Assembly (NCBI RefSeq): GCF_932526225.1
Contig: NC_064040.1
Location: forward strand, 15,544,494-15,608,493
Direction of reading: 5' to 3'
DNA: 64,000 nucleotides
From: Nematostella vectensis
Taxonomy: Eukaryota; Cnidaria; Anthozoa; Actiniaria; Edwardsiidae
Position 1 is the first letter of the stretch. Each line of letters starts with the position of its first letter. The position numbers and the translations under genes are program-made. The notes beneath the pieces are model-generated. The model did no database searches, was not told the origin of the DNA, and was given only the letters and a program-made list of their open reading frames with translations. Of this stretch, positions 1 to 12,097 are shown piece after piece.

Positions 1-203
1 ATCGTCAATGTTCTTTCAAACCCAATCCCAATGCCCTTCCAAACAAAATTATCAATGGCCTTTTAAACCCAATCCCAAAATACCCTTCCCAAACCTCTCG
101 AAATTCTTTCAAATTTTTCAAATCACCATCAAACAACCTGACCGCTAGTGATCCACAATCACATCTCAAAGAGGCTTTAACACTGCTTCCATTTGTTGGT
201 TAG

Positions 204-335
204 ATAAAGATGAATGCGACAAAAAATCTCACCCTGCGGTTTGTCACGAAGATGCGGTGTGCTCTAATACCCTAGGATCCTATATATGTCATTGCCCACT
301 TGGCTTCACCGGGGATGGATACACAACGTGCACAG
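204..335 (+). CDS. Gene A exon: calcium-binding EGF domain
   Basis: The acceptor ttag lies at 200-203 and the donor CAG|GTAACT at 335/336. The exon is phase 1 to 1 and 44 codons long. Starting from the split codon it reads DKDEC, then six cysteines in EGF spacing with the N-T-L-G-S-Y calcium-EGF signature, ending CTG. Confidence 0.85.
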
Positions 336-3300
336 GTAACTATGGGAACATGCACCACGTGAACAGATGACGACGGGTTAACCAGAAGCTTAGGTAGCCA
401 TGGCAACGGAATTACAACGTGTACATGTTACTATTGTGATGTATGTGCTTCAGGTGAACAGGTAACTAGGCAACGGACGCAACAGAAGTGTATGTTGCTA
501 TGGCAGCCTTGGGGCCCATGGTGCACCACGTGTGTAGGTATTTATGTTGATGAAAACACTATGCGTACTTTTAAGAACATCGTAACTATGCAGCGGCGTA
601 GCCACGATTTTTAACAGGAGGGGGGCCCAAAAGAGACTTTCAAGGCATTTTCTCCTGTATTTTAGATAATGTCACATGCATTTACTGTATTTTTGGCTGC
701 TAAAAGGGGGGCCGGGCCCCGTAGGTCCCTAGTCCATATACGTCATTGAAAATCGTTAGATTGACTTTCTTGTTCCTAAAAAGATATAAATGAGTGTGCA
801 ACGACGCCACAGCTCTGCTCGGCCCAGGCCTCCTGCGTGAATACTAAGGGGTCGTTCCTGTGTGCCTGTAAGCCGGGTTACTATGGTAACGGGGCGGAAT
901 GCCATGACTACGACGAGTGCTCCTTGGGTCTTTCCATGTGCGACCCGAAGACCTCCACGTGTCGAAACACGCCCGGCGGGTATGCCTGCGTGTGCAACAA
1001 AGGCGCTAAGAAAGTAGGCAAATTATGCGAAGGTGGGTCACAGTAAAAAAAATCGAATTCATCTGAATGGGTTCTTAATGCCGATTTAGACAGCACGATT
1101 TAGTCGTATGGGACATGTCTTAGCCCTGAATTACACTCCACGTCTTTCGAAGTCGAGGATCTAAACGGGTCGTAGGCTGATTTACACTCTACGACTCGAG
1201 TTGTAGAGATGTCGCATACATCAAGCTGTGCATCATAAATCAAGCTGTGTAAATAATCCTGTTTTAGCCCTGAATAACATTCCACGACTTTTGTAGTCGA
1301 AGACCATAACTGAGTCGTAGGCAGATTTACACTCTAAATCGTGCTGTCTATTAAATCATCCTTTGTGTTAATAGAAATGTCCTTTTGTGCAAGAATTTGA
1401 CATTATTTGTATACTCGACATACGGACAATTGTAGCATATTACTAAAGATAGTTTATATTGCACTTATCTTTCATGCCTGGATAGGAATTTTTTAGAAAT
1501 CTATTTAGAACGATTTATCATTTACTTCTTTGTTTATTACTCTTCATCCTTTAATTATTTTTTTTGCATTGTTTTAATTTCTCTTTTCATGTCCGTCCGT
1601 TCTGCGTTTGCCGACCGCTCAATACGGCATTCGCTTATCTAAAAAAAATAGAATTATTCCTCGAGTCCGAGTGTGGTCAAGGCAATAGCCCCCGAGGCTT
1701 TATTAGTCAAATGGTGCTTATTTTGCCGATATTTTGGATGAGTATTGTATGAAAAGAACTCCTGACGACTCAGAATAAGGCGAGTGCATTTTGAAGATAT
1801 CCCTCGCGGAAGTGGAAACACAGCTTTTATTGACTAAGATATGGATCTTAGTGAATAAATGTGGGGAGCCTTAAAAAAGCGCACAACTCATCCCAAGACC
1901 AACCTACGAGCCTGTACATTTCGCTGCAGCCTTATCTTATACCTTATCAAAGTACAGCATTGATGGGAGAACATAACTAGTCATTTTTTATTTCCATTTT
2001 GTTTAGATGGGGGTGTGTCTTCCATGGGCCTAGTGCCCGTTTACACATGGCCCCACTGGGCATCTATTTTGTATATTACAATTCTTGTCCATAAAGCTGT
2101 TTAAAAAATCTTACTCTCACAGAACCCCGAAAGTTGACAGGTTAAGCAGGGGGGGGGGGGGGGGGGGGCACTGGGGCATGCCCCCCCTACCCCCCATAAA
2201 ATAAATCAAAAGTCATAAGGAAATGACCAGTAGGCGTGGCAGTGCCCCACACTATTTTCTTAATGTTTCTGTACTTTGCCCTCCCCTCTCTATTCTTACA
2301 TGGCCTGTTAAGGCCACAACTTCTCCCCCTTATTCCCGTATTCCCCGGTAGTAGTGTTAGTCGGATAATATATTTATGTTGTCATGGTTTGGTTCACCAG
2401 ATCAAGACGAGTGTGAGGATGGCTCCCACACGTGTAAGGCAAAACACATGAAGTGTATCAACACGCTTGGCTCATTCAAGTGCGGCTGCATGGATGGTTT
2501 CACTGAGAACGGCTCTGAGTGTGTAGGTAAGTCTGTACGAGTAGACAGATGGAGCCTTAACCCTACACGGGCATTTGATCCAAATGTGGCCAATATTTGT
2601 GCAAAAAGTACAGCAATTACGTTTTGCTATAGCAAAGGTTCGACTTTGGGACTTTTGCTTATTTCTGCCATTTCTTTGCTAATATTGCTTTTTGAATCAA
2701 TAGGATAGTTGAATAGAACCCTCTATTTCGAATTCGTATCTAACTCTTCATCTCCCTTGATGAGAGGGTGTCAGGGTCTACTGTATGGCCGTTGCTACTG
2801 ATGAGAGGGTGTCAGGGTCCACTGTATGGCCGTTGCTACTGATGAGAGGGTGTCAGGGTCCACTGTATGGCCGTTGCTACTGATGAGAGGGTGTCAGGGT
2901 CCACTGTATGGCCGTTGCTATTGATGAGAGGGTGTCAGGGTCCACTGTATGGCCGTTGCTATTGATGAGAGGGTGTCAGGGTCCACTGTATGGCCGTTGC
3001 TACTGATGAGAGGGTGTCAGGGTCCACTGTATGGCCGTTGCTATTGATGAGAGGGTGTCAGGGTCCACTGTATGGCCGTTGCTACTGATGAGAGGGTGTC
3101 AGGGTCCACTGTATGGCCGTTGCTACTGATGAGAGGGTGTCAGGGTCCACTGTATGGCCGTTGCTACTGATGAGAGGGTGTCAGGGTCCACTGTATGGCC
3201 GTTGCTATTGATAAGAGGGTGTCAGGGTCCACTGTATGGCCGTTGCTACTGATGAGAGGGTGTCAGGGTCCACTGTATGGCCGTTGCTATTGATGAGAGG

Positions 3301-4688
3301 GTGTCAGGGTCCACTGTATGGCCGTTGCTACTGATGAGAGGGTGTCAGGGTCCACTGTATGGCCGTTGCTACTGATGAGAGGGTGTCAGGGTCCACTGTA
3401 TGGCCGTTGCTACTGATGAGAGGGTGTCAGGGTCCACTGTATGGCCGTTGCTATTGATAAGAGGTTGTCAGGGTCCACTGTATGGCCGTTGCTACTGATG
3501 AGAGGGTGTCAGGGTCCACTGTATGGCCGTTGCTATTGATGAGAGGGTGTCAGGGTCCACTGTATGGCCGTTGCTACTGATGAGAGGGTGTCAGGGTCCA
3601 CTGTATGGCCGTTGCTACTGATGAGAGGGTGTCAGGGTCCACTGTATGGCCGTTGCTACTGATGAGAGGGTGTCAGGGTCCACTGTATGGCCGTTGCTAT
3701 TGATGAGAGGGTGTCAGGGTCCACTGTATGGCCGTTGCTATTGATGAGAGGGTGTCAGGGTCCACTGTATGGCCGTTGGTACGATGAGAGGGTGTCAGGG
3801 TCCACTGTATGGCCGTTGCTACTGATAAGAGGGTGTCAGGGTCCACTGTATGGCCGTTGCTATTGATGAGAGGGGGTCAGGGTCCACTGTATGGCCGTTG
3901 CTAGTACGGGGGCCAGCTGTCCCCTTAGAAGAGCAGAAATTTTTACAAAATTCACATAAAAAATTAATCGTCTACCCCCAAAGCAAGTAAATAAAAGAAA
4001 CATCCCCCCCCTCCCTGGTTAACAAAATTGTCTAGCTACGGCCTTTCTGCATCTATCACCGGCACCAGGATTTCTTCATGCTTCTAACTGGCACTCCTAC
4101 CCCCATTCAGACATAGACGAATGCTCCACCAAGAAACACAACTGTTCCAAGTACGCCTCTTGCAAAAACACCGCTGGTTCCTTCACCTGCGCCTGCAATG
4201 CCGGTTACCATGGTAACGGTCAAGTTTGCTATCGGGACTCGGAGTTCTCAGCAGTGCTACGTATCATCCACAAAAATCCGGTTTTAAATTTCATCTGGAA
4301 GCGCAAGCTCGTCCTACATGCGCTAGGTGCTGCTGGGGTCCTTCTTTTGGTGGTGCTGGTGCTCATGTGCTTATGCATAAGGTCCATTAAAAGGAGAGGG
4401 CGCCGTAAGAAGTACAAAAGAATTCCCACCGATGATGAAGACCATATCTACGAGACCGTGGACAAGCCGAGAAAAGTAAAGAAGGGGATTTTCAGGAGGG
4501 TGCACAAGAAGACAAAACCCTCTGCAGCAGCCCCCAAACAACAGAAAGCAACGCCAGTGAACCCCCCTGAACCCGACTACTTGGAGCCTACACCGCCACC
4601 TCCAGCGGCCCCTGCCCCTCCCCCACCCCCTGCGGCGGCTCCTCCACCCCCTCCTCCCCCTCCACCTGTGAAAAAACCGGCAGCTTGA
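204..4688 (+). CDS. Gene A: multi-EGF type I transmembrane protein (3' part)
   Basis: Four exons are visible: 204-335, 784-1032, 2401-2526 and 4111-4688. All internal joins are phase 1, and the gene starts left of the window. They encode five calcium-binding EGF domains (starts DKDEC, DINEC, DYDEC, DQDEC, DIDEC). After the last come a short linker, a transmembrane helix (about VLHALGAAGVLLLVVLVLMC), a strongly basic stop-transfer stretch (KRRGRRKKYKR) and a cytoplasmic tail of about 100 residues. The tail has tyrosine motifs IYETV and DYLEP and long proline runs before the TGA at 4686-4688. cbEGF arrays are typical of adhesion or receptor proteins; the ligand is unknown. The EGF style and phase match the EGF exons of gene E at the right edge, so the two may be tandem paralogues. 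The five EGF domains and the membrane anchor are clear; the N-terminal architecture is not visible. Confidence 0.85.
344..547 (+). repeat. Decayed tandem copies of an EGF exon end
   Basis: Directly after exon 204-335 the intron carries imperfect copies of the exon's last bases plus donor. The clearest is 391-436 (ggaattacaacgtgtacatg), matching 301-346. Weaker ones lie near 460-503 and 511-547. The first reads in one frame like an EGF C-terminus ending GNGITTCTC. The donors are mostly degraded. Confidence 0.4.
784..1032 (+). CDS. Gene A exon: two fused EGF domains
   Basis: The acceptor aaaag ends at 783 and the donor G|GTGGGT follows 1032. The exon is phase 1 to 1 and 83 codons long. It encodes two consecutive cbEGF domains (DINEC and DYDEC starts) without an intron between them. 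The second is less canonical, with a basic KGAKKVGKLC ending. Confidence 0.85.
1089..1348. mobile_element. Tc1/mariner-like MITE
   Basis: A 260-bp element has perfect 15-bp terminal inverted repeats, GACAGCACGATTTAG on the left and its complement on the right. It is flanked on both sides by TA (1087-1088 and 1349-1350), the Tc1/mariner target duplication. The interior has internal repeats with Cgac...gtcG motifs and no coding capacity. It sits in a gene A intron. Confidence 0.7.
2401..2526 (+). CDS. Gene A exon: EGF domain
   Basis: The acceptor ttcaccag ends at 2400 and the donor G|GTAAGT follows 2526. The exon is phase 1 to 1 with 42 codons, DQDEC start, NTLGSFKCGC core and CVG end. Confidence 0.87.
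2757..3903. repeat. 41-bp minisatellite (about 28 copies)
   Basis: The tandem unit contains cagggtccactgtatggccg and recurs every 41 bp, with very few differences (mostly ctact/ctatt and gatgag/gataag). It lies in the intron between gene A exons 2401-2526 and 4111-4688. The near identity indicates recent expansion. Confidence 0.95.
4111..4688 (+). CDS. Gene A terminal exon: EGF, TM helix, proline-rich tail
   Basis: The acceptor cattcag ends at 4110. The exon encodes the fifth EGF (DIDEC to GNGQVC), a linker, one hydrophobic helix and a basic juxtamembrane segment. The tail contains YETV and YLEP motifs and polyproline runs of 4-9 residues, which could bind SH3, WW or EVH1 domains (inference). 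Stop TGA is at 4686-4688. Confidence 0.88.
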
Positions 4689-4801
4689 ATTTAGTAGAGA
4701 TATAATCTATTGTTTCGCCGTGACCTTGATATCTTCGATTAGCCCACGCTTCAGACTCTACAGGAAGTATGGTTAACGAACCGCACTGATTTTTATCATC
4801 G

Positions 4802-4807
4802 AATAAA
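4802..4807 (+). promoter_or_regulatory. Poly(A) signal of gene A
   Basis: A canonical AATAAA lies 114 bp past the gene A stop codon, with T/G-rich sequence (tgttgtgtgtggtatttg) about 40 bp further on, consistent with a cleavage site near 4820-4850. Confidence 0.6.
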
Positions 4808-5150
4808 GCTGGATCTCTTGTAGTAATAAACAAATGCTGAAACTGATGTTGTGTGTGGTATTTGATTATCGGCTGACTTATTGCCTAATTTAAGACTGGT
4901 ACTCGACTTAAGCTGAGCAAAAAATATTTCTCTGTCTTGTCAAATCCTGCCTAGACATTTAAGCTTCTTGCACACTCTTTTTTTTAGTTTTTCCATTTCC
5001 TCAGTAAAATCAGCAGAATTGTTGTTCAAATGATTTAAGACATGGTGTCAACCGTCTATCACATGAAATATACCCGGGCTCCCCCAGGAAATGAAACGTC
5101 AAAACCAGTAGATTGCTACTTGGGTACTCAAGGTTCTGCTTATTCAAGAG

Positions 5151-5865
5151 TCAAGATGAGATAGTAGACACGGACACGGCCACACAGAGGACATGGGAGT
5201 AAGACTTGGCCACACAGGGAACAAGGGAGTAATAATAGACTTGGCCACACAGGGGAAATGGGAGTAATAAAAGACACGGCCACACAGGGGACATGGGAGT
5301 AAAAATAGACTTGGCCACACAGGGGTCATGGGAGTAATAAAAGACGCGGTCACACAGGGGAAATTGGAGTAAGACACGGCCACACAGGGGACATGGGAGT
5401 AATAATAGACTTGGCCACACAGGGGACATGGGAGTAATAGTAGACTTGGCCACACAGGGGACATGGGAGTAATAATAGACTTGGCCACACAGGGGACATG
5501 GAAGTAATAATAGACTTGGCCACACAGGGGACATGGGAGTAATAATAGACACGGCCACACAGGGGACATGGGAGTAATAATAGACACGGCCACACAGGGG
5601 AAATTGTAGTAATAATAGACTTGGCCACACAGGGGACATGGGAGTAATAATAGACACGTCCGCACAGGGGACATGGGAGTAATAATAGACACGTCCGCAC
5701 AGGGGACATGTGAGTAATAATAGACACGTCCGCACAGGGGACATGGGAGTAATAATAGACACGTCCGCACAGGGGACATGGGAGTAATAATAGACACGTC
5801 CGCACAGGGGACATGGGAGTAATAATAGACACGTCCGCACAGGGGACATGGGCAGTAATAAACGC
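5151..5865. repeat. 36-bp minisatellite (about 20 copies)
   Basis: The unit ggccacacaggggacatggg plus 16 more bases recurs every 36 bp. The two right-hand subfamilies differ by 'acgtccgcac' versus 'ttggccacac'. Because 36 is a multiple of 3, long open frames appear on the minus strand; these are repeat artefacts. Confidence 0.93.
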
Positions 5866-8800
5866 CTACCAACCAAGAATACAACAGGCGGTAAATGTAT
5901 TTATATTTATGCCTTATCAAAAATCTTGTTGAATTTAAGTTCATCGAAAACGTTGACAATGTGAAGAAGACAAAGGTAGACAATTAAGAAAAATAAAGCA
6001 ATAAAATAGAAAAAAAGCTTTGGAACATTTAGAAATTAAGAAGTCGGAAGCCCTTGAAAATGACACAAAACTAAAAAACTGGTTAAAATGCTTAGCAGCT
6101 CCTTTTCACTTATAAATTGTAGATAATAATTACTCGCTGCAGTATAAAATCAGGGCAAGTAGATTAATGTTATTAAAGTGCGTTTCCAATTGAGGTGATG
6201 ACACTATTTGTTTGGCGACTAGACTCACGAGGAGGGATATCAAATTCCACTACAACTGACAACGAAATGTCTCCTCGTCTCTCCCCATGCTCACTCGGCC
6301 ATCACAAGATTAAGTCAGAAGTTGTGATTTCAAATGCGATCTGTCGTGATTTCACGTACTCTTCATTGTAGTTAACCAGGAAACTCCAACGCGTGCGATA
6401 ATCGGGGATATTCAAGGAATATTTAAGTTGTTTGTGATCGCGAGCGGTGGAACTTGTGGAACAGAAATAAGCTAGCCAAGAAATCAGTTGTGTATCATGG
6501 CAGTGTCTATCGCAGATATCTCGCTTCAGAGTCCCCTGTGAGTAAGTGAGTAACAGAAAAAAACATGGACTGGTGTTACTTCTTTCCCTGATATATTGTC
6601 TTTTGTTATATTGGTTCTAATTTTGCTCGGTGCTCGCTGGGAGGATTATAGTACTGGGTATAATGTGGCTGATTGTGTTGACAACTCTTCTTTTGACCTT
6701 TTAATTAGCCATGCATACTCCCGAGTTATGTTCTTATTAGTCATAAAGTCTTGCTTCGGGTAGAACGACGACCATGGTTGTCTTATTTCTCGGTTTGATT
6801 TCCCGCGCGCACGTCTTTGTGTGCGTGTGTGTTTATTTTATTATTATTATTATCAGGCAATTATTCGCACAGATGCGAAGAGAACGCAACGATAAAATCA
6901 CCCAGTGTTCAATTCTTCTCAGACATCGCCGGGCAAAACAAATATATCATTCCTAAAGCTTATCATGTAGAACACAGCCTTTCGATTTTTTCCGCAGTAA
7001 ATTTTAAAGTATACAGTATAATCGCTTTTAATATTTTATGGAACTAATTGATGAAACAAGAACACTTTACAGAAAATATATGGGCTTTGCTATGGGCTTT
7101 GCTAAAATATTTGTTATTTCAAATGAGTCAATCAGGAAAGCCGGCTGTCAAGTTTTCTACTTTATGTAAACGTTCGTTATTTTTTCATCATCGATCAGAG
7201 ATTGTGAAAGGAAGTTTCGAGACAATTTTCACGAGAAGTGTGGAGCTATGCTACAATACAACAATATTAAATATATACACGCTTTCTTTTCCTTGTAACC
7301 AAAGCCTTTATCAAATGAACCACTTATGAGGTAAGAGATATAAGAAAGAAAGCATATCCTTAGTTTCAAATATCTTGTTCCAGTGTGAAAATTCAAAGGA
7401 ACCAAAATTCAAAATTCCCAGCCATTCCATCTTAATGGTTTTAAAAAAACATTTTAATAAGGGATGAAAAATCACTACAAGCTCTAAAAATAGATTACAT
7501 AGAGAGGGTTAGTTGTCAAAACCTTTTTCGATATATAGGACTCTAGAAGTTTCATAAAACAATGGTGTTGTTTATTTATTTACTGTGTGTTTTTGAAATA
7601 GATTTATGGTCTCATTTTTTAAACATTTCCCGTTTGATAAGTTTCCGCTACTCCAAACATCGGCAAAAATCCAAATTATTGACACCCGTTTTATGATTGT
7701 TGCTTCTCACTCAAATAATGTCTAGGTTGATGGCTTAAAAGCCGCTTTAGGCTAAGTCGAGTCTGAGATTTCCTGAGAATTTATATTTTATTATTATTGT
7801 TGTAGCGTTTGGCCGCACAAAAAGTCGCTGTTTAACGAAGCCCATTCTAGAGCTTACATCATTTATTTATTATTTAACTCTACCATATAAATAAGAAATT
7901 AGCTTCATATTATGGCGTTTGTTAAAAGTGTCGAATCACAAGCATATTTGTTACCCATCAGATCTTTTCATTCACCGTACGCAATTCTAACGAGAACGAG
8001 GGACGGCTCTTTGGTGTGTTCAAACTAATTATTTTTGTTAAAAAAATTCGCAGAAATTAGCAGGAGTTGGGAAAAAATTACCGAGAATTCCAACAAATAA
8101 GGCCTAAAAAATACGACGAACGGAATGCGCAGATTGAATCTTTTCATTTCGCTGAGTTTTGGAAGAAATGTGTCTTGGTTTTTTGTAAGTGGCGTAGTGT
8201 ACCTAAAGACATTCATTTATTTTCAAGTAGTGTTTATACACTGATGACTTAAAAGCATATGGAGACTGAAACATTTCAGTATTTTGTGGCAAGATGGATT
8301 TGATGTGGTTTGTTTAATTGGTGATTTATCGCCAATCATCTAGGCTGTTCAAATAATACTTTTTAAGGGGGTAAACGTAGATCAACTAAATTTAACATAC
8401 TACTTATACTAAATATTCGTTATTCTAAAGAAACGATTTTTGAAAATATTTAAAGGGGAATCATATTTGTTGCGCAGTCTACTTTGCCCATTATATTTTT
8501 TGTGGTTACACAAAGGGTTGAAACTATGATTTTGAAAATACAAGCGAAATATTCTATTTTCTAATGTCTTTACTTAATTAAACAGTAAAATTGTTCTACC
8601 GACCGAAACATTATGACCGTATAATAAAGGCGGAAGTAGAGGTATAAAATACCTGTGGCCCAATGACACATAAGGCAACACTGTAGATGCTTGAGTGGAA
8701 TTCTAAATGAAATTATAGTTTTTAATTTTTTATATAATCTTTATAATTATATGTTGACCATATTAACCATATTATACAACCTAAACCTGATGAGCATTTT

Positions 8801-9825
8801 AAAAGGTAATATTGATAGGCGTTGGACAAGGGAGTTTTCATGGCGTCAAGATGAATAGAGCAAATAGTAAGGCATCTTGTCTTGCTAGGGATCACTCTTC
8901 ACTCCAGATCTGACTGGTAAGTGCGAAAGGCCGCTTAGGAGGCCTGTCAATGGAGTTTGCACAGGTTTGTCAACATCTCACCCTGCTTGAGGCGACGTGA
9001 GTATAATATAAAAAGAAAGAAGGAGAAGGAGGAAGAAAAAGAAGAAAAGGACACAAACATCCTGGGATTAACAGTAAGATTACACCGAATAACTTTAATA
9101 AAACTTTTAGCATAGATCATGTTCTGTTGTCAAGTAGTTTCGTATTGTGCCTGCGGTTAACGGAAGTTTATAACATTATGAGCTGTGTTCAGCATCCTTT
9201 GTTTGTCAGAAATACTGGCATTTGTGCCTTAGAGCTCACAAAACTACCATAAACTGATCTTATGCGAGAGATAGAAAACTTGCTCATAAAAAAGTGCCAT
9301 CAGAACCAAAATTTTAAACTTAAAATTTGTGTGTATCTCTAATGAGACAAAGCTGAATTGAAAGGGGACGCGAAAGCAAACTATCATTTCTATGGTACAC
9401 AAAATGATGCTACATGCTTTTTCTCTTGTGTCGTTATGTTCATGTCGTTATGTTGGGCTTATGTCAAAATGTCGAACCATTCACACGAACATATGAACAT
9501 AAGGGTGCACGCGCCTATGTCATTAAGTCGTTATGGTCACTAGTGTGCACCAGGCATGACGGATTAAACCGTGCAGCACGAGAAACTCGTGACGTAGCCT
9601 GCTGTGTGGATGAATTTCTTGATCATTATATCCAAAAAAATAGACGTTGGCAAAATCAGATTTTATCCCTAGGGGATAGTACTATGTGTGTAGCCAGTAG
9701 CGATTCTAGCCGCACTTTGGTTGCGACTGAAGCAATTCCTAATCCTCGGTCGATACAAGCTCGCTAGATGTCGCACGTAACATGCCTCCTAGTTTACCAG
9801 GCCTTAGGGAGTATTCATTAAATGC

Positions 9826-9975
9826 ACCGAGGGGGGGAGGGAAGATATTGAAGGGGCTCCGAAAATTTTTAACCACCAAAAGGGGGGGGGGGGGGCTCCG
9901 AAAATTTTTAACCACCAAAAGGGGGGGGGGGGGCTCTGAAAAATAAAGGTCCCCCAAAGGAGGGGGGGCTCTGAA
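9826..9975. repeat. G-run tandem repeat, about 3 copies
   Basis: Three imperfect copies of about 45 bp each combine ggggctccgaaaatttttaa with a run of 10 or more G. The last copy is diverged. Confidence 0.75.
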
Positions 9976-10658
9976 TTTTGTAGGAGCCGTACTAGCCGAG
10001 CTTTAATATGTTACTGATACCCGGTCTAGCAAATCGTTAAAAATCGATACAGATACAAATCAATAAAAATAACAGCTCTGTGAAATCGTCAAAAATCGTT
10101 AGGGAAAATAAGAATGCGGAAATCAATCATCCATTTTTTGGATTTATCGAAAACGGAAACATTCGATAACACTACAAGGAGGTTCCGACAGGGCGGAGGA
10201 GTGAATGTGCCACTTCGCTTGGAGATGTGCCCCGTTACCAAGGAGAAAGTATTTTCCCTAAAAAGGCAGCTAGGTGAAGCGGGCATATACTGGCAAGCGT
10301 TCACACTGGGCAATTGTCGATGTTCTATTTGGAGTTTATAGTTGACTGGTTGATCTCGACCACGCGGAAGCCATTACTTTGATTAGTTGTAAAGAAAATA
10401 CGATTAAGCAAATACGACAAGAAACTGTTGTCGTAAGTGTTGTCTGAGGAAGTCAGGCAATTTGGGCATGTGACCCCTAAATATTTACAAAAAATATTTG
10501 GAAAAGACCAGTAGGGGTGTGGCTGTGACCCCCCCCCCCCCAATATTTTCTTAATTTGTAAAGACTTTGAAAGAAGAGGGAGAGGAAATTGAAAATCTCA
10601 AAAACTTTAAAATCTTAAGGCGAACGTTTGCTTTGCTCACCAGTGAGTCATGATTTTT

Positions 10659-10822
10659 CAGGGCCGTAGACAGCATGAGGCAAGTGAGGTACTTGCCTCG
10701 GTAAAATTTTGATGTTTAGTGTTTCACAATTGAAAAGTATGATATTTTGTTGGATTTATCATCCAGTGGCTAGCTTTGCCTCGAAGAATTTCTGAAAAAA
10801 AAAGATTTTTTCTACGGGCCTG
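10659..10822. mobile_element. hAT-like MITE
   Basis: The left end is CAGGGCCGTAGA and the right end is the complement of CAGGCCCGTAGA, giving terminal inverted repeats of about 12 bp. The CAGGG-type terminus is characteristic of hAT elements. There is no coding capacity in 164 bp. An 8-bp target duplication is not clear; both sides are T-rich. Confidence 0.55.
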
Positions 10823-10996
10823 TTTTTTGCGTTTGTTTTAAAGAGACCATTATGGCATCCTAATTAAAATAATAATTTATGGATTTCAAAAGTTTCAGGA
10901 AAAGATAAAACATGTTTCGAAAGCTAAAACACCTGCATCTATAATGCGTATATTCAGTGAAACACGAACACTAAGGTGTAAGACAGACGTATCGAT

Positions 10997-11156
10997 AAGC
11001 CCGTAGCCAGGTGGGTTCGGGGGGTTTGGGTTCTCCACTCTTATTAAGGCAAATAAGGAACCTGCACCAACGAGGCGGGACGAGCTACCTAAGAGAAAAT
11101 GGTCCACTTTATGTGTAAACGAACCCCCTGCTTAAAAAACCTTGCTACGGACCTGG
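10997..11156. mobile_element. hAT-like MITE, degraded
   Basis: The left end reads agcccgtagccagg and the right end ccttgctacggacctgg, which are inverted relative to each other. This resembles the same dispersed CCGTAGC family as the elements at 35543 and 53541. Confidence 0.45.
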
Positions 11157-11313
11157 TTATAACATTTCTGTTAGGTTTCCATATAGTTTGAAATGATAAT
11201 AGTGTGTGATTGCACATTTAGTGTGAGTTTGTGTAGGGTGAGTCAGTATCACGGATTGCATATTAGGGTTTGTGCAAAGTATTGTTGTGTATTTGTATAG
11301 GCTTTTGTGTTCC

Positions 11314-11629
11314 AATTCAATGTGTTTATTTCCTTTTATTATACATTGCAGTCCTGGTTAATTGATCTCGTGCTATTTTCGTGAGCCTTTTCAGAATATT
11401 TGTAAAGAAACTTGTGAAACTGTCTCCCGTTTGTGTATAAAAGCAACCCGAATTCTTGTAAAATTTGTTCAAATTCAATGTGTTTATTTTCTATTATTAT
11501 ACATTGCAGTCCGGTTTAGTTGATGCTCGTGCTATTTTCGTGAGCCTATTCAGAATATTTGTAAAGAAACTTGTGAAACAGTCTCCCGTTTGTGTATAAA
11601 AGCAAACCAAATCCTTGTAAAATGTTTCA
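11314..11629. repeat. 158-bp direct duplication
   Basis: The segment starting aattcaatgtgtttatt is repeated 158 bp later with few changes. Each copy includes tcgtgctattttcgtgagcc and ttgtgtataaaagcaa, so a TATAAAA box-like motif is present twice (near 11437 and 11596). Confidence 0.85.
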
Positions 11630-12097
11630 GAGGGCATAAAAAGGTCGCGGTAATGTAAGGTGAAGTAACCTTTGTATTTTACGTTGTTTTTCTCAATATT
11701 TTATGTCCTTTTGTATTTCGTGTACTTACATGTTCTCACAATCTTGATATAGCGTTGATATTTAACTCGAGGGCCCCAGAGATTGCTCGAAATGGACAGA
11801 ACTCTCTGTCCAAAATGAATGACCGCGATCTACTTCAAAGTTTTATAACGAGTTGTACAAGTTAATACGAGACGCTGGTTCTGTTTTTTTTTTTTGTCTT
11901 ATCATTGTCCATGAAGTTATTTAACCCCAGCCTAGTCCCATGCGTTCTTATCGGGTTTCCTGTGGTTGGGTTGGATTGGATGGTAAAAGTTGTGACGTCA
12001 CAGGAAGCAAAACGTGTTGTTTTCTTAGATGTTTGGCCTGGCATCGTCACTCATATAAAGTCGTCCCCAATCCATACTTGCCTTGTTCACCAAGTGC

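Noticed and set aside
2757-3903. CTGATGA in every 41-bp unit, suggesting a hammerhead array
   Set aside because: No GAAA follows in the unit and no stem II or NUH site can be formed, so the catalytic core is absent.
5144-5983. Minus-strand open frames of 279, 241 and 160 codons
   Set aside because: Translations of the 36-bp minisatellite in different frames, all equally open; no start context or domain.
6497-6545. Short ORF MAVSIADISLQSPL followed by a GTGAGT/GTAAGT-rich end
   Set aside because: Could be a non-coding first exon, but no in-frame partner exon was found nearby.
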